Positions 44,098 to 52,749 of a stretch of 64,000 bases of DNA are shown here, one piece after another. The notes beneath the pieces were generated by a model. The model was not told where the DNA came from. It saw only the letters and a list, made by a program, of their open reading frames with translations, and made no database searches. This DNA comes from Phycisphaerae bacterium RAS1. GTDB lineage: Bacteria; Planctomycetota; Phycisphaerae; UBA1845; Fen-1342. A program made the translations under genes and the position numbers. The first letter of the stretch is position 1. Each line of letters starts with the position of its first letter. The stretch covers positions 310,001-374,000 of the forward strand of contig SMLU01000004.1 of NCBI GenBank assembly GCA_007859745.1, read 5' to 3'.

Positions 44098-47000
44098 TTC
44101 CGTTCGTAATCGACAACGACCAGCATCGCCTCAGCGACGTGCTCAACGCCTTGCTGGCCGAGAGCCACGGCACGCCTTTCGATGTAGCCACCGCCTACTT
44201 TTCAGTCTCGGGCTATCGGCTGGTCAAGAACGAACTGCACAAGGTCGGCGCATTTCGGCTGCTGCTCGGGGCCGAGCCGGAATCAGGGAAGGACATCGGT
44301 CTGCGACCCGACGAGCGGAGGGTGCTGCTCGCCAGACTGCGGGGAGACCTGGAGGCGTCACCGTTCAACGCCGGGACGCTGAAGCTCGTTGAAGATCTGA
44401 TCGCGTTCCTGCGGGCCGACAAGGTCGAAGTCCGCCTGTACGAGCGCGGCTTCCTGCATGCCAAGGCGTACTTGCTTCACCACGACGTAATCGGCCAGCA
44501 CAATCGGTCGGATCGCCTGCGACCCTACGCGGCCATCGTCGGGTCGAGCAACTTCACCGGCCCGGGCCTGACCAGCAACCGGGAGTTGAACATCGTCCAC
44601 CGAGTGTTCACGCAGGCCGATGAGCCGACTGACCACGCGGCAGCCGAACGCGTCGCCTATTTGGCTCGTGAGGCGACGAGCGAACGAGCGACAGACCTGC
44701 AACCGAGCGGCGCCGCGGTGCCCGCGACCGCCCGGCGGCTGATCAAGAGCGAGGTTGGCGCAAGGGCGATCTCTGACCTCACGCAGTGGTTCGAGCGACA
44801 GTGGCGCGACGCAGGCGACTTCAAGCAGGACCTGATCGAGCTGCTTGATGCGAGCAAGTTTGGAACGACCGAGTACACACCGTATCAGGTCTATCTGAAA
44901 GCGCTCTACGAGTACTTTCGCGACGAGCTCGGTGAAGAGGCTCTGGATGCAGGCCGCAGCGCCGTCGCGCTGGCGGAGTTCCAGGACGACGCGGTCAAGC
45001 GCGCTCGCCGCATTCTGGCGCGATACGACGGTGTGCTGATCGCCGATTCGGTGGGACTCGGCAAGACTTGGATCGGCAAGAAGCTGCTGGAAGATTTCGC
45101 CTACCACCGCCGTCAGAAGGCGATCGTGGTGTGCGCCGCGTCACTGCGCGACATGTGGCGCAAGGAACTCGCGACCGCGACGATCGCCGCGCAGATGCTC
45201 GGCATGGAAGAGATGGGGCGCGAAACGTTTGATCCGAAGCCGTGGGGCGACGCCGATGTGATCTTGATTGACGAGAGCCACAACTTTCGCAATGACAAGG
45301 CGAACCGCTACCTCGGCATCGAGCAGATCATCCAGTTGAACGGCGGACGCGGGCGCGACGGGGACAGGAAGAAGGTCATCCTTCTCTCGGCCACGCCCAT
45401 CAACAACGATCTGTATGACTTGCTGAACCAGATTCGCTTGTTTACGCAGGCGGAGCCTGACTATTTCCGCGACATCGGCATCGGCGACTTGAACCTGTAC
45501 TTCCGCCGTGCCCGGCAGCAGATGCGGCAACAGGACGCTTCCGCGGGCACCGTCTTGTTCAACCTGCTGGAGGAGATCGTCGTTCGCAATACGCGGCCGT
45601 TCATCCGCGTGGCCTACCCGAATGCAACGATCAATGGCAAGCCCGTTCGTTTTCCTGACAGGAAGCTCCGCACCGTGCAGTACAGCCTCGGGGCCACATA
45701 CGCGGGGCTCTATGATGAAATCGTCGCCGCCATCGACCACCTTTCCTTGGCGCCGTACAAACTCGAGTTCTACCGCAAGCCTGAAACCGTCCTCGACAAG
45801 CAGGACCACGAGTGGGAACAAGGCCGTGAACAGGGTTTCGTCGGAATATTCAAGACTCGCTTCCTCAAGCGCCTGGAATCGAGCATCGAGGCCTTTCGGC
45901 TCAGCTTGCACCGGGCGTTGACGTTCGAGTCGACCTACCTCGACTACCTCCTCGACGGAAAGGTTGTCTCATCTCGCGACTTCCAGAAGGCGATGCGGTT
46001 CCTCGAACGCGACGCGGAAGATGAATCAGATCCTGGTAGCGTTGCCGATCAGCTCGACACGGTTGCGGAGGCGAAGGCGTACATCGACGGCCTGCTGCGT
46101 GTGGACCTGAATCAATACGACCTTCGCCGGTTGCGGCACGACGTGGAGGCCGACATCTCGCTCCTCAAGCGGCTGTACGACCGCACGGCGCCGCTGGCGG
46201 CCGACGACGCAAAGCTGGAAGCCCTGAAGGAAGCGCTCGCGACTGACCTGAAGGGCAAAAAAGTACTGGTGTTCAGTTCCTTCAAGGACACGGCTCGATA
46301 CGTCCACCGGACGCTGTCGAATGATGCGGAATGGCTGAAGCGCATTGGACAACCTACGATCCGTCGCATCGACAGCGGTAACCATCCAAGCGAACGAGGC
46401 CACATTCTCGGGCTGTTCGCGCCGGTCGCGAACCAGGCGGACGCCAAGCCGGAAGATCAGATCGACATTTTGATCAGCACCGACGTGCTGTCGGAGGGTC
46501 AGAATCTCCAAGACTGTGGGATCATCGTCAATTACGACCTGACGTGGAATCCGATTCGCCTTGTGCAGCGAAATGGCCGTATTGACCGCATTGGCAGCCC
46601 ACACGAAACGGTTGTGATTTGCAACATGTTCCCCGAGGATGAGCTCGAGCGGTTGCTCCGGCTGGTTGAACGGCTGACCGACCGCATCGCGCAGATCGAC
46701 GAACTCGGCTTGCTGGACGCGAGCGTCCTGGGCGAGGTTGTCCATCCGCGAACCTTCAACACGATCCGCCGGATTCGCAACGAAGACGGAGCCGTGCTGG
46801 ACGAAGAGGAGGAGCGCGCGGAATTGGCTGGGCCGGAGACGCTTCTCAGGCAATTGAAGGAACTGCTGAATCGTCAGGGGAAGGACTCGCTGGCGGCGTT
46901 ACCTCACGGCATCCACTCCGGTTTGCGGCGGGACAAATGCCACGGGATGTTCTTCTACTTCCAGGCTCCGCGGCCTGACGGTTCGGGCCAGCGGCATTTC

Positions 47001-47498
47001 TGGCGCTATATCGACGCCAAGACCTATGACGTGCTCGACAACCGCTTTCAGATCGCGCAGATGATCGCCTGCCAACCGGATGAACCGCGCTTCATCGGCG
47101 ATCAGGACGTGTTCTTGCTCCAAGAAAAAGTCATCGACCACATCCTGCGGTCCGAGAAGGAGGCCGAAGCTAAGGCGGCGGCTCCGAAGAGTGTTGATCC
47201 CGCGCAGCAGGCCGTGGCTGAGGAATTGAAAAACGCTCTGCGTCGCGGCACGGTCGAACGCGACGCGACGAAGGCGGCCATTCGCTACCTTGGCCAGCCG
47301 ATGGGTCGCTTCGCCGTCAAGCGTCTGAAGGCATCCTACGCGGAATGGACCAAGGACCGTAGCGACCAGGTGCTTCTGTCGTCGGTGCAGTCCCTCGCGG
47401 TGGACTACGGCAAGGAGGCGGCGGATTCTACGTCCCGCGAACTCACGCTTGCCCGCGAGGACCTGGAGCTGATCTGTTTCGAATACGTGTCCCGCTGA
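44094..47498 (+). CDS. PLD-domain / SNF2-type helicase fusion
   Basis: A 1134-residue protein from GTG 44094. The N-terminal phospholipase-D-like domain has HAK (His122-Lys124, GFLHAKAYLLHH) and GSSNFTGPGLTSNRELN (about 150-166). The helicase follows: motif I DSVGLGKTWIGKKLLE (Lys324), motif II DESHNF (393-398), LLSATPINNDLYDLLNQ (motif III), then the C-terminal RecA lobe with VFSSFKDTARYVHRTL, ISTDVLSEGQNLQDC and LVQRNGRIDRIGSPHET (about 825). PLD-SNF2 helicases occur in restriction and antiphage loci. It would translocate on or remodel DNA, with the PLD domain as nuclease or sensor. It starts with GTGA coupling to the PIN-like gene. Confidence 0.85.
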   Translation: MIPFVIDNDQHRLSDVLNALLAESHGTPFDVATAYFSVSGYRLVKNELHKVGAFRLLLGAEPESGKDIGLRPDERRVLLARLRGDLEASPFNAGTLKLVEDLIAFLRADKVEVRLYERGFLHAKAYLLHHDVIGQHNRSDRLRPYAAIVGSSNFTGPGLTSNRELNIVHRVFTQADEPTDHAAAERVAYLAREATSERATDLQPSGAAVPATARRLIKSEVGARAISDLTQWFERQWRDAGDFKQDLIELLDASKFGTTEYTPYQVYLKALYEYFRDELGEEALDAGRSAVALAEFQDDAVKRARRILARYDGVLIADSVGLGKTWIGKKLLEDFAYHRRQKAIVVCAASLRDMWRKELATATIAAQMLGMEEMGRETFDPKPWGDADVILIDESHNFRNDKANRYLGIEQIIQLNGGRGRDGDRKKVILLSATPINNDLYDLLNQIRLFTQAEPDYFRDIGIGDLNLYFRRARQQMRQQDASAGTVLFNLLEEIVVRNTRPFIRVAYPNATINGKPVRFPDRKLRTVQYSLGATYAGLYDEIVAAIDHLSLAPYKLEFYRKPETVLDKQDHEWEQGREQGFVGIFKTRFLKRLESSIEAFRLSLHRALTFESTYLDYLLDGKVVSSRDFQKAMRFLERDAEDESDPGSVADQLDTVAEAKAYIDGLLRVDLNQYDLRRLRHDVEADISLLKRLYDRTAPLAADDAKLEALKEALATDLKGKKVLVFSSFKDTARYVHRTLSNDAEWLKRIGQPTIRRIDSGNHPSERGHILGLFAPVANQADAKPEDQIDILISTDVLSEGQNLQDCGIIVNYDLTWNPIRLVQRNGRIDRIGSPHETVVICNMFPEDELERLLRLVERLTDRIAQIDELGLLDASVLGEVVHPRTFNTIRRIRNEDGAVLDEEEERAELAGPETLLRQLKELLNRQGKDSLAALPHGIHSGLRRDKCHGMFFYFQAPRPDGSGQRHFWRYIDAKTYDVLDNRFQIAQMIACQPDEPRFIGDQDVFLLQEKVIDHILRSEKEAEAKAAAPKSVDPAQQAVAEELKNALRRGTVERDATKAAIRYLGQPMGRFAVKRLKASYAEWTKDRSDQVLLSSVQSLAVDYGKEAADSTSRELTLAREDLELICFEYVSR

Positions 47499-47507
47499 GG
47501 ATTCGGA

Positions 47508-47921
47508 TTGAACAAGAAACGCGGAAAGCCGAAGAAGCCCAAGCTCGAGTCGCTTCAAGTGGACCGGCTACGATCGGAGCCGAGACCCCACGGGCCGTGG
47601 CCGAGTGGAGAGGGCATCGAAAGGCATCAGCATTCGGCCGACTTCGGCCATACGCAGATCTTCTTCAAGTGCCAGGGTTGCGGCTTGGAGTTCATGCTGA
47701 TGACGTGGCGCAACGCGCGGGAGATTCCCGAGGCGTTTGGCGTCGGCGCCCCCGTCGGTCCCGCTGAAAAGATCACCTGCCCAGAATGTCGTCAGCGGTC
47801 CGTGTACTGTATCGGCTGGGCAGAAGTAGATGGCGCGATCTCGACGTACGTGAATCGCCGGGTCAGGAAGGCGCGGAACCGACTGCTGGATCGAAATCCG
47901 GATGGAGCACAGGATGACTAG
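47508..47921 (+). CDS. small zinc-ribbon protein
   Basis: A 137-residue protein with a basic N-terminus (KKRGKPKKPKLESLQVDRLR), a CxxC (FFKCQGCGLEFMLMTWRN) and CPECRQRSVYCIG, forming a probable zinc ribbon, and a basic C-terminal helix (NRRVRKARNRLLDRNPDGAQ). TTG 47508 is close behind the helicase stop. Position and charge suggest a nucleic-acid-binding accessory of the helicase. It ends 4 bp into the convergent neighbour. Confidence 0.6.
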   Translation: MNKKRGKPKKPKLESLQVDRLRSEPRPHGPWPSGEGIERHQHSADFGHTQIFFKCQGCGLEFMLMTWRNAREIPEAFGVGAPVGPAEKITCPECRQRSVYCIGWAEVDGAISTYVNRRVRKARNRLLDRNPDGAQDD

Positions 47922-48373
47922 ATTAGCTTGTGAGCCCAGTCGTCCGTTTCTCCGATCAACGTCCTGAATGCGGCAATCTGTGCGTCGCGGTCCGTCAGCC
48001 TGGCGACGGGGCGCAGGGCGAGTTCTGTCAGCGCGGGGCGATGAACTGTCTTCGGCATCGAGACGATGTGCTCGTGAATTTCGGGAACAAGACGCAGAAG
48101 TCCCATGACCTGAGTTACGCGGGCACGGGTGACGCCTTCGCGACGGGCAATGTCGGCCTGATTGGCGGCCTGGCCAGCGTCCAGGAGCGCCCGCCACGCG
48201 ATGGCTTTGCGGAGCATTGCGACCGCGCCGGGAGCCTTGGGCTCCCGCGGCGGCTTCGGCTTGCCCCTGAGGGGCTGGGCACCCGTGACGACGCGGTCAG
48301 ACGGTACCCGGCGCTTCAGGGTGCCGACGTGGCCCGCCGGAAACGTCGGGTTCGGCCCGAGGGCGACCTGCAC
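47918..48373 (-). CDS. truncated recombinase-associated HTH protein
   Basis: The 151-residue frame has HTH AIAWRALLDAGQAANQADIA then RREGVTRARVTQVMGLLRLV and ends HKLI. The frame stays open upstream to about 48555 (EVVFRIVHLAATDDQPPAAY) without a good start, and then a TGA breaks it, so the GTG at 48373 is an arbitrary start and the gene is probably a decayed C-terminal fragment. This HTH type is common near planctomycete site-specific recombinases. Confidence 0.5.
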   Translation of the reverse strand: MQVALGPNPTFPAGHVGTLKRRVPSDRVVTGAQPLRGKPKPPREPKAPGAVAMLRKAIAWRALLDAGQAANQADIARREGVTRARVTQVMGLLRLVPEIHEHIVSMPKTVHRPALTELALRPVARLTDRDAQIAAFRTLIGETDDWAHKLI

Positions 48374-48631
48374 GGCCTGCTCGCGGTACGCGGCGGGCGG
48401 CTGGTCGTCCGTCGCGGCGAGGTGGACGATCCGGAAAACGACCTCCGGCTCGGCCCACCCCGGCCGCCGGCGGTGCGGCGGGCGGCCCGCCGTCGCAGTT
48501 CGAGCAGTGTTACATTCGGGGAGTTCTTGTCGGCCTTCGCATCTTGGGGGAAAGCCGTATTGCCGCCGTCACGACCGTTTCCGGGACCTCCTGGCAGCGT
48601 CGCCACGTCACCTTGAGTTCGCCCGGCGGCG
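48374..48631. other. degenerate region before the RHS fragment
   Basis: Contains the upstream continuation of the HTH frame and part of a copy of the 48517-48695 repeat block. Other frames here (AADKNSPNVTLLELRRRAAR and similar) switch repeatedly, as in decayed sequence. No complete gene is called. Confidence 0.5.
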
Positions 48632-48790
48632 ATGCGGTTAGCTGGTCGGGCGGCGGTTTTTTCTGGCGGGCGGGCAGTCCGACGGGTACGATCGGTGTGT
48701 CGTTCGTCGTGGATTCCGCGGGGACTGGGTAGCGCCGGCGCCTCGCCGGCGGGGATGTGCGGTATGACCGGCAAGATGCCGATCCCACCC
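48517..48790. repeat. repeat block A, first copy
   Basis: CGGGGAGTTCTTGTCGGCCT to about 48695 matches 51901-52080 over about 180 bp. AGCGCCGGCGCCTCGCCGGC through CCGATCCCACCC (48728-48790) matches 52109-52172. The second copy is followed by a jump to sequence matching 49116-49180. Confidence 0.8.
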
Positions 48791-50680
48791 AACAGATTCA
48801 AGTGGAACGGCAGCACGTCAACGTCGCCAGGGTTCCTGGTGCGCTGGCTTGATCCCGGCAACTGGCTGGCGGTCTACATCCAGAGTGATGACGGCAAGGC
48901 GCGGCTCGACCAGCGCAAGGACGACGGGGCCCAAAACAATCTCGTCACCGCCGGCAGCGCGGTGTCGCTCACCGCGACCAACTGGTACACGGCCAAAGTC
49001 GTCATCGGCGACGACCTGGGTAACTCGGCGTTGCAGCGCCTGCGGTTCTTGGGTGGGGTGGGCGTCCCGCCCGCCAGTTCGTGGCCGATTGACCGGCAGG
49101 ATGCCGATCCCACCCGCTTCGGCAACGACTCGGCGTTGATTGACACGACCGTGGTCGATGACGACTGGTCCGGCGGCTACGTCGGCCTCTTCCGCTCGAC
49201 GCTCTACGCCGATGTGCAGCAGTTCGACGACTTCAAGGTCGGCTACGACAACAACGCCGACCTCGACATCGACGACGGCGGCGACGACATCCAGATTGAT
49301 GATGATTTCAACAGCGGCGTGATCTCGTTGACGTATGACAACAACGGCAACCTGACCGATGACGGAATTCACAAGTACGCCTACGATTCCTGGAACCGGC
49401 TGATCCTCGTCAAACGCATCCCGGACGCGACCACCACCCTCGCGACCTACGCCTACGACGGCCTCATGCGCCGCATGTCGAAGGTCGTCGCCAACTGCGG
49501 CACGGAGCGCTACGCCAACGACGGCGGCAACACGACCGTGCACTTCTACTACGGGGCCTGTGGCACCGGTTTCCAACCGATGGGTGGGATGGGCGTCTCG
49601 CCCGTCACTCCCTGGAACATCTTCGAAACCCGCAACGGCTCGAACTACGCCACCCGCCAATGGGTCTGGGGCACGCAATACGTCGATGAACTCGTCCTCA
49701 TGGACGTGAACTCCTCCCCCGGCGCCTCCGACTCCGACTGCGACCCCGACACCACCCCCGGCGGCGACGGAACCGACGCGCGCTACTTCTACCACCAGGA
49801 CCGCAACTGGAACGTCGTGGCGCTGACGGGGCACGATACGACGTACAGCTCGAGTGCGAATGGGAAGATCGTGGAGCGGCATGTCTATACGCCGTACGGC
49901 GACGTCTCAGTCTACAACGGGTACTCATCTGCGGCTGGCGGCGAAGTGGCCGCTCCGGTGTCTCAATCGGGAAACATGATCTCATCACAGGGCCATCCCC
50001 TGGACGCCGAAACGCGCGCCGTGCTCGCTCGGCGGCGCTATTTGGCGACGACACACGCGCGGTTTATGCGAAGAGACCCGCTATTCAATAGCCCGATCAG
50101 CGCCTACGTCGCCCAAGCGGCGCAGCCCACTAGCGTCCTCGATTCCACTGGTCTTGTACCAGTCATCTATGAGTTTGAGCCTTTAGCAGCTCTTCAGGCA
50201 GATGGAAAGATGGGGCGCACTTTCTTCGGAAGCGCCGACGGCCGTAGCCAAGGACCGCAGACGATCGTCGCGCCAGATGCGCAGTGTTACGAAAGCCAAT
50301 GCTGCTATGTTGCATGCTTTGACCGTATCCGAGAGGTAGATATCACAGCGACTGTGACTCTGCCTGAACTCGGTACAATCGTGAAGCTACGTGGCAGCGT
50401 CGTGGCGGTAGTTGACGTGGAATTTATGACTGAAGTAGCGGAACACGAACAATGCCACGTAGAGCTTGGATCAGCGCTATTCGCGATCGAACTCATTGCA
50501 TACGCGAATGCCTTCCCATCCTGCACTGAGCTAAATAGGGCGAAGGACGTGCTTCAGTACGGTCAGGAGGACTATTTGTTTGTTGGGCACAGCCAAGGCG
50601 CGAACATTCTGCTGCATGTGCTAAACCACATATGTAATCGACGAGGGATTGATGTTACAGCCGACGGCGCACCGCTGTAG
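48632..50680 (+). CDS. RHS-family fragment with possible HExxH toxin tip
   Basis: The frame begins at an arbitrary start; upstream it is repeat DNA, so the gene is 5'-truncated or a silent cassette. Residues from about 53 contain a laminin-G-like segment (RWLDPGNWLAVYIQSDDGKA). Residues 230-420 have YD-type strands (YDNNGNLTDDGIHKYAYDSW) and the RHS core (HQDRNWNVVALTGHDTTYSS, RRRYLATTHARFMRRDP, TSVLDSTGLVPV). The tip from about 510 has EVAEHEQCHVELGSALFAIE, matching HExxH with a following Glu candidate. A dispersed repeat is translated at about 310 (GTGFQPMGGMGVSP). The stop overlaps the next gene, a possible immunity partner. Confidence 0.6.
   Translation: MRLAGRAAVFSGGRAVRRVRSVCRSSWIPRGLGSAGASPAGMCGMTGKMPIPPNRFKWNGSTSTSPGFLVRWLDPGNWLAVYIQSDDGKARLDQRKDDGAQNNLVTAGSAVSLTATNWYTAKVVIGDDLGNSALQRLRFLGGVGVPPASSWPIDRQDADPTRFGNDSALIDTTVVDDDWSGGYVGLFRSTLYADVQQFDDFKVGYDNNADLDIDDGGDDIQIDDDFNSGVISLTYDNNGNLTDDGIHKYAYDSWNRLILVKRIPDATTTLATYAYDGLMRRMSKVVANCGTERYANDGGNTTVHFYYGACGTGFQPMGGMGVSPVTPWNIFETRNGSNYATRQWVWGTQYVDELVLMDVNSSPGASDSDCDPDTTPGGDGTDARYFYHQDRNWNVVALTGHDTTYSSSANGKIVERHVYTPYGDVSVYNGYSSAAGGEVAAPVSQSGNMISSQGHPLDAETRAVLARRRYLATTHARFMRRDPLFNSPISAYVAQAAQPTSVLDSTGLVPVIYEFEPLAALQADGKMGRTFFGSADGRSQGPQTIVAPDAQCYESQCCYVACFDRIREVDITATVTLPELGTIVKLRGSVVAVVDVEFMTEVAEHEQCHVELGSALFAIELIAYANAFPSCTELNRAKDVLQYGQEDYLFVGHSQGANILLHVLNHICNRRGIDVTADGAPL
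49048..49112. repeat. composite dispersed repeat in the RHS fragment
   Basis: GGTGGGGTGGGCGTCCCGCC (49050-49069) followed by GGCAGGATGCCGATCCCACC (49095-49114). Its CCGATCCCACCC end is the direct-repeat copy that, with 48779-48790, could have produced the 325-bp deletion seen in the second block copy. Translated in frame as GGVGVPPASSWPIDRQDADP. Confidence 0.6.
49559..49605. repeat. CACCGGTTTCCAACC-type dispersed repeat in the RHS fragment
   Basis: TGTGGCACCGGTTTCCAACC then GGTGGGATGGGCGTCTCGCC. Same family as 38485 in the methylase gene. Read as [20 protein letters not shown]. Confidence 0.65.
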
Positions 50681-51137
50681 ACGGAGCAGTGTGATAAGCG
50701 TCAGTACCCTGGTCGTTGGACTAAGCGCCTGGATAGTATATACACTGCGCCCGCTGCCAAATGTTGCCAACATCACTACCGAACGGCAGTTGATTGGCGC
50801 GGTTGATCGAGCTGTCGCCGACGTCGCATGGTCACGGTCATTGCAAGCTAGGGAAACCGCCGAGAGGTATCTTGAGGCGATCGTGTTCCGCTTAATGAGC
50901 GGCTGGCCCGAACTCCGCGCATCAGACTACCATCCAGCCGGGTTTAGTGAGATGGACGTGTTAGGGCATGTGTACGCGAAGCTTGCGTGGTACGCGGAAT
51001 CGAACGCGCGGAATAAGGATGCGCTCGCGAAGGTGTTATACGCAATTGCTCCCGCCGAGGATGACTTGGTGTATGGCAGTTGGAGGCGCGCGGTTGTCTC
51101 ATGTGGCTTGCCTTTGCCCACTAGTGCGCGACCATGA
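50652..51137 (+). CDS. membrane-anchored hypothetical protein; candidate immunity partner
   Basis: ATG 50652 overlaps the end of the RHS fragment by 29 nt. The 161-residue product has one N-terminal hydrophobic helix (SVISVSTLVVGLSAWIVYTL) and a helical soluble part (ITTERQLIGAVDRAVADVAW, EMDVLGHVYAKLAWYAESNA). A small membrane-anchored protein directly after and overlapping an RHS-tip gene suggests an immunity protein, but no family is recognised. Confidence 0.55.
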   Translation: MLQPTAHRCRRSSVISVSTLVVGLSAWIVYTLRPLPNVANITTERQLIGAVDRAVADVAWSRSLQARETAERYLEAIVFRLMSGWPELRASDYHPAGFSEMDVLGHVYAKLAWYAESNARNKDALAKVLYAIAPAEDDLVYGSWRRAVVSCGLPLPTSARP

Positions 51138-51259
51138 GACGCGGTTGGCTTATCCGCAACGGGGTGGGCTTGGTGGCGCGGAGTCGTCGATGCCTTCGCA
51201 TATCGCCCATGCCAGGCATCTGAACCGCTGGAAACCATGCGGCATGCAGCACCCCGGCT

Positions 51260-51683
51260 GCGCGGTGATCGGGGCCGATATCAACGGCGACGGGCAGGTG
51301 AACGTCCTCGATGTCAATCCGTTCGTCGAGCTTCTGCTGGGCAAGTTCAGTAGGCTGGGCTGAGTATTCGAAGCCCAGCAATTCCGCTGCGGCATCGTCT
51401 TCGGCTACGGGCATATCGGATTCGCGGGCGAGACGCCCATGCTACCCGGGTGCGGCTGTGGAGCAAGGCGCAGCAGAAGGTGCTGACGTTCGAGGTGAGC
51501 AGCGGCACCTGGACGCAGCGGCTGTCGCAGAACGCGACGATCACCAATGATGTCGGCTTCACGATGTTCGATCACGTCCGCGGCAAGCTGGCGACCTACG
51601 TCGAAGACGACGTGCCCGCCGGGCAGGTCGGCCTCTGGTGCAGCCACGGCTCGGCCAACGAGTTCGACAACGCCGCGCGATAG
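51260..51683 (+). pseudogene. RHS/dockerin remnants
   Basis: 51269-51363 encodes GADINGDGQVNVLDVNPFVE, a dockerin-like half repeat matching one in the giant RHS gene, ending at a stop. In another frame 51450-51683 encodes a jelly-roll-like fragment LTFEVSSGTWTQRLSQNATI with DDVPAGQVGLWCSHG. Frames change and no start is present, so these are pieces of a former RHS gene. A dispersed GGGCGAGACGCCC repeat (51424-51445) lies between them. Confidence 0.6.
51424..51445. repeat. dispersed GGGCGAGACGCCC element
   Basis: CGGGCGAGACGCCCATGCTAC. Same compact palindrome as at 36771 and 63756; the tail differs (ATGCTACCC instead of ATCCCACCC). It separates the dockerin and jelly-roll remnants. Confidence 0.6.
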
Positions 51684-51900
51684 TGCTGCCGCGGAAAGAC
51701 CGCCCCCTCACGGTCGCGGCTCGGACAGAGCGCGACATCGCCGGGCCGTCCGAAGTGGGCGGGCGCGGGCTCGTGGAACCGGGAATGGCCGGAATCGACC
51801 TCGCACCGGGCGAACCCCGACGCAACCGCCGCCGGTTAACAGGTCGAGAGCGCCGCGACGAAGAGAGAGCGCCGCCGCGCGAGTTCGAAACGGTTCGGCT

Positions 51901-52237
51901 CGGGGAGTTCTTGTCGGCCTTCGCAACTTGGGGGGAAAGCCGTATTACCGCCGTTACGACTGTTTTCGGGACGTCCTGACAGCTTCGCCACGTCACCTTG
52001 GGTTCGCGCGGCAGCAATGCGAGTAGCTGTTCGGCGGCGGTTTTTTCTGGCGGGCGGGCCGCCCGAAGGGTACGATCAGTCGGTTGTCACAAGAGGCTTT
52101 CGCGCGGCGGGTAGCGCCGGCGTCTCGCCGGCGGGGATGTGCGGTATGACCGGCAAGATGCCGATCCCACCCGGTTCGGCAACGACTCGGCCCTGATCGA
52201 CACCACTCTGGTCGACAACGACTGGTCGGGCGGCTAC
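51901..52237. repeat. repeat block A, second copy, internally deleted
   Basis: Matches 48517-48695 and 48728-48790 and then jumps to sequence of 49116-49180 (TTCGGCAACGACTCGGCC then GACGACTGGTC-type), lacking the 325 bp in between. The junction falls on CCGATCCCACCC, present at both ends of the missing part in the first copy. This is a signature of direct-repeat-mediated deletion. Confidence 0.8.
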
Positions 52238-52749
52238 TGCTTTAGCTCGAACGCGACGACGCTCTTCTTCCCGTCCTTGCCTTCGATTTCGACCCACAGC
52301 TTGCCGCCGGCGGGCAGCGGGTCGGGCACTTCCGCGTGCGTGTGCCACTTACCTTCTTCGACTTCCGCCTTTGCTTTGATCGAGCCTTTCGCATCCTCTG
52401 TGCCGATCCAGAAGCGCACAGCCGCGGCATTTCCGAGGCCGCCATCGATCCACACGTCGATCGCTGCGTCGCCGCCGGCTTTGATATCGCCTGCGTCGCG
52501 CGCGGCTTTGACCTTCATGCCGTTGACGGTTCCCTCGCCCAGTTCAATCGAAGGGCCGTGAGCACTGTGCGTGTCGGCTTCCTTGCCGTGATCGTGATCG
52601 TCTTTCTCGCCGGGCTTGTGGTCATGCTCGTCCTGCTTGGCCGCGCCGGACGACCCGCCGGTCGCGGGTTTGCCGGATTCCGGCTTGCGTTCGCAGCCTG
52701 CCAACGCGACGGCGACGGTGCCGCGCTTCGGGGCCGGTGCGAGCGCCAT
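52234..52749 (-). CDS. chimeric ORF: RND relic joined to a His-rich lipoprotein domain
   Basis: The first about 15 residues (MALAPAPKRGTVAVA) read as a remnant of a CusA-like RND pump. Then LAGCERKPESGKPATGGSS resembles a lipobox and mature start of a lipoprotein. A His-rich linker DEHDHKPGEKDDHDHGKEAD and a beta-rich domain (AAIDVWIDGGLGNAAAVRFW, GKWHTHAEVPDPLPAGGKLW) follow. No convincing signal peptide precedes LAGC, so the gene was probably truncated by the deletion that created the junction. The His-rich domain fits a metal-binding periplasmic protein. Confidence 0.55.
   Translation of the reverse strand: MALAPAPKRGTVAVALAGCERKPESGKPATGGSSGAAKQDEHDHKPGEKDDHDHGKEADTHSAHGPSIELGEGTVNGMKVKAARDAGDIKAGGDAAIDVWIDGGLGNAAAVRFWIGTEDAKGSIKAKAEVEEGKWHTHAEVPDPLPAGGKLWVEIEGKDGKKSVVAFELKQ

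Noticed and set aside
35626-47921. Calling the island DISARM
   Set aside because: The methylase, SNF2 and PLD parts are suggestive, but DrmA/DrmB proteins are not present, so only a resemblance is stated.
48374-48690. Intact recombinase gene
   Set aside because: No catalytic Ser or Tyr recombinase motif was seen; the frames shift and a TGA interrupts them.
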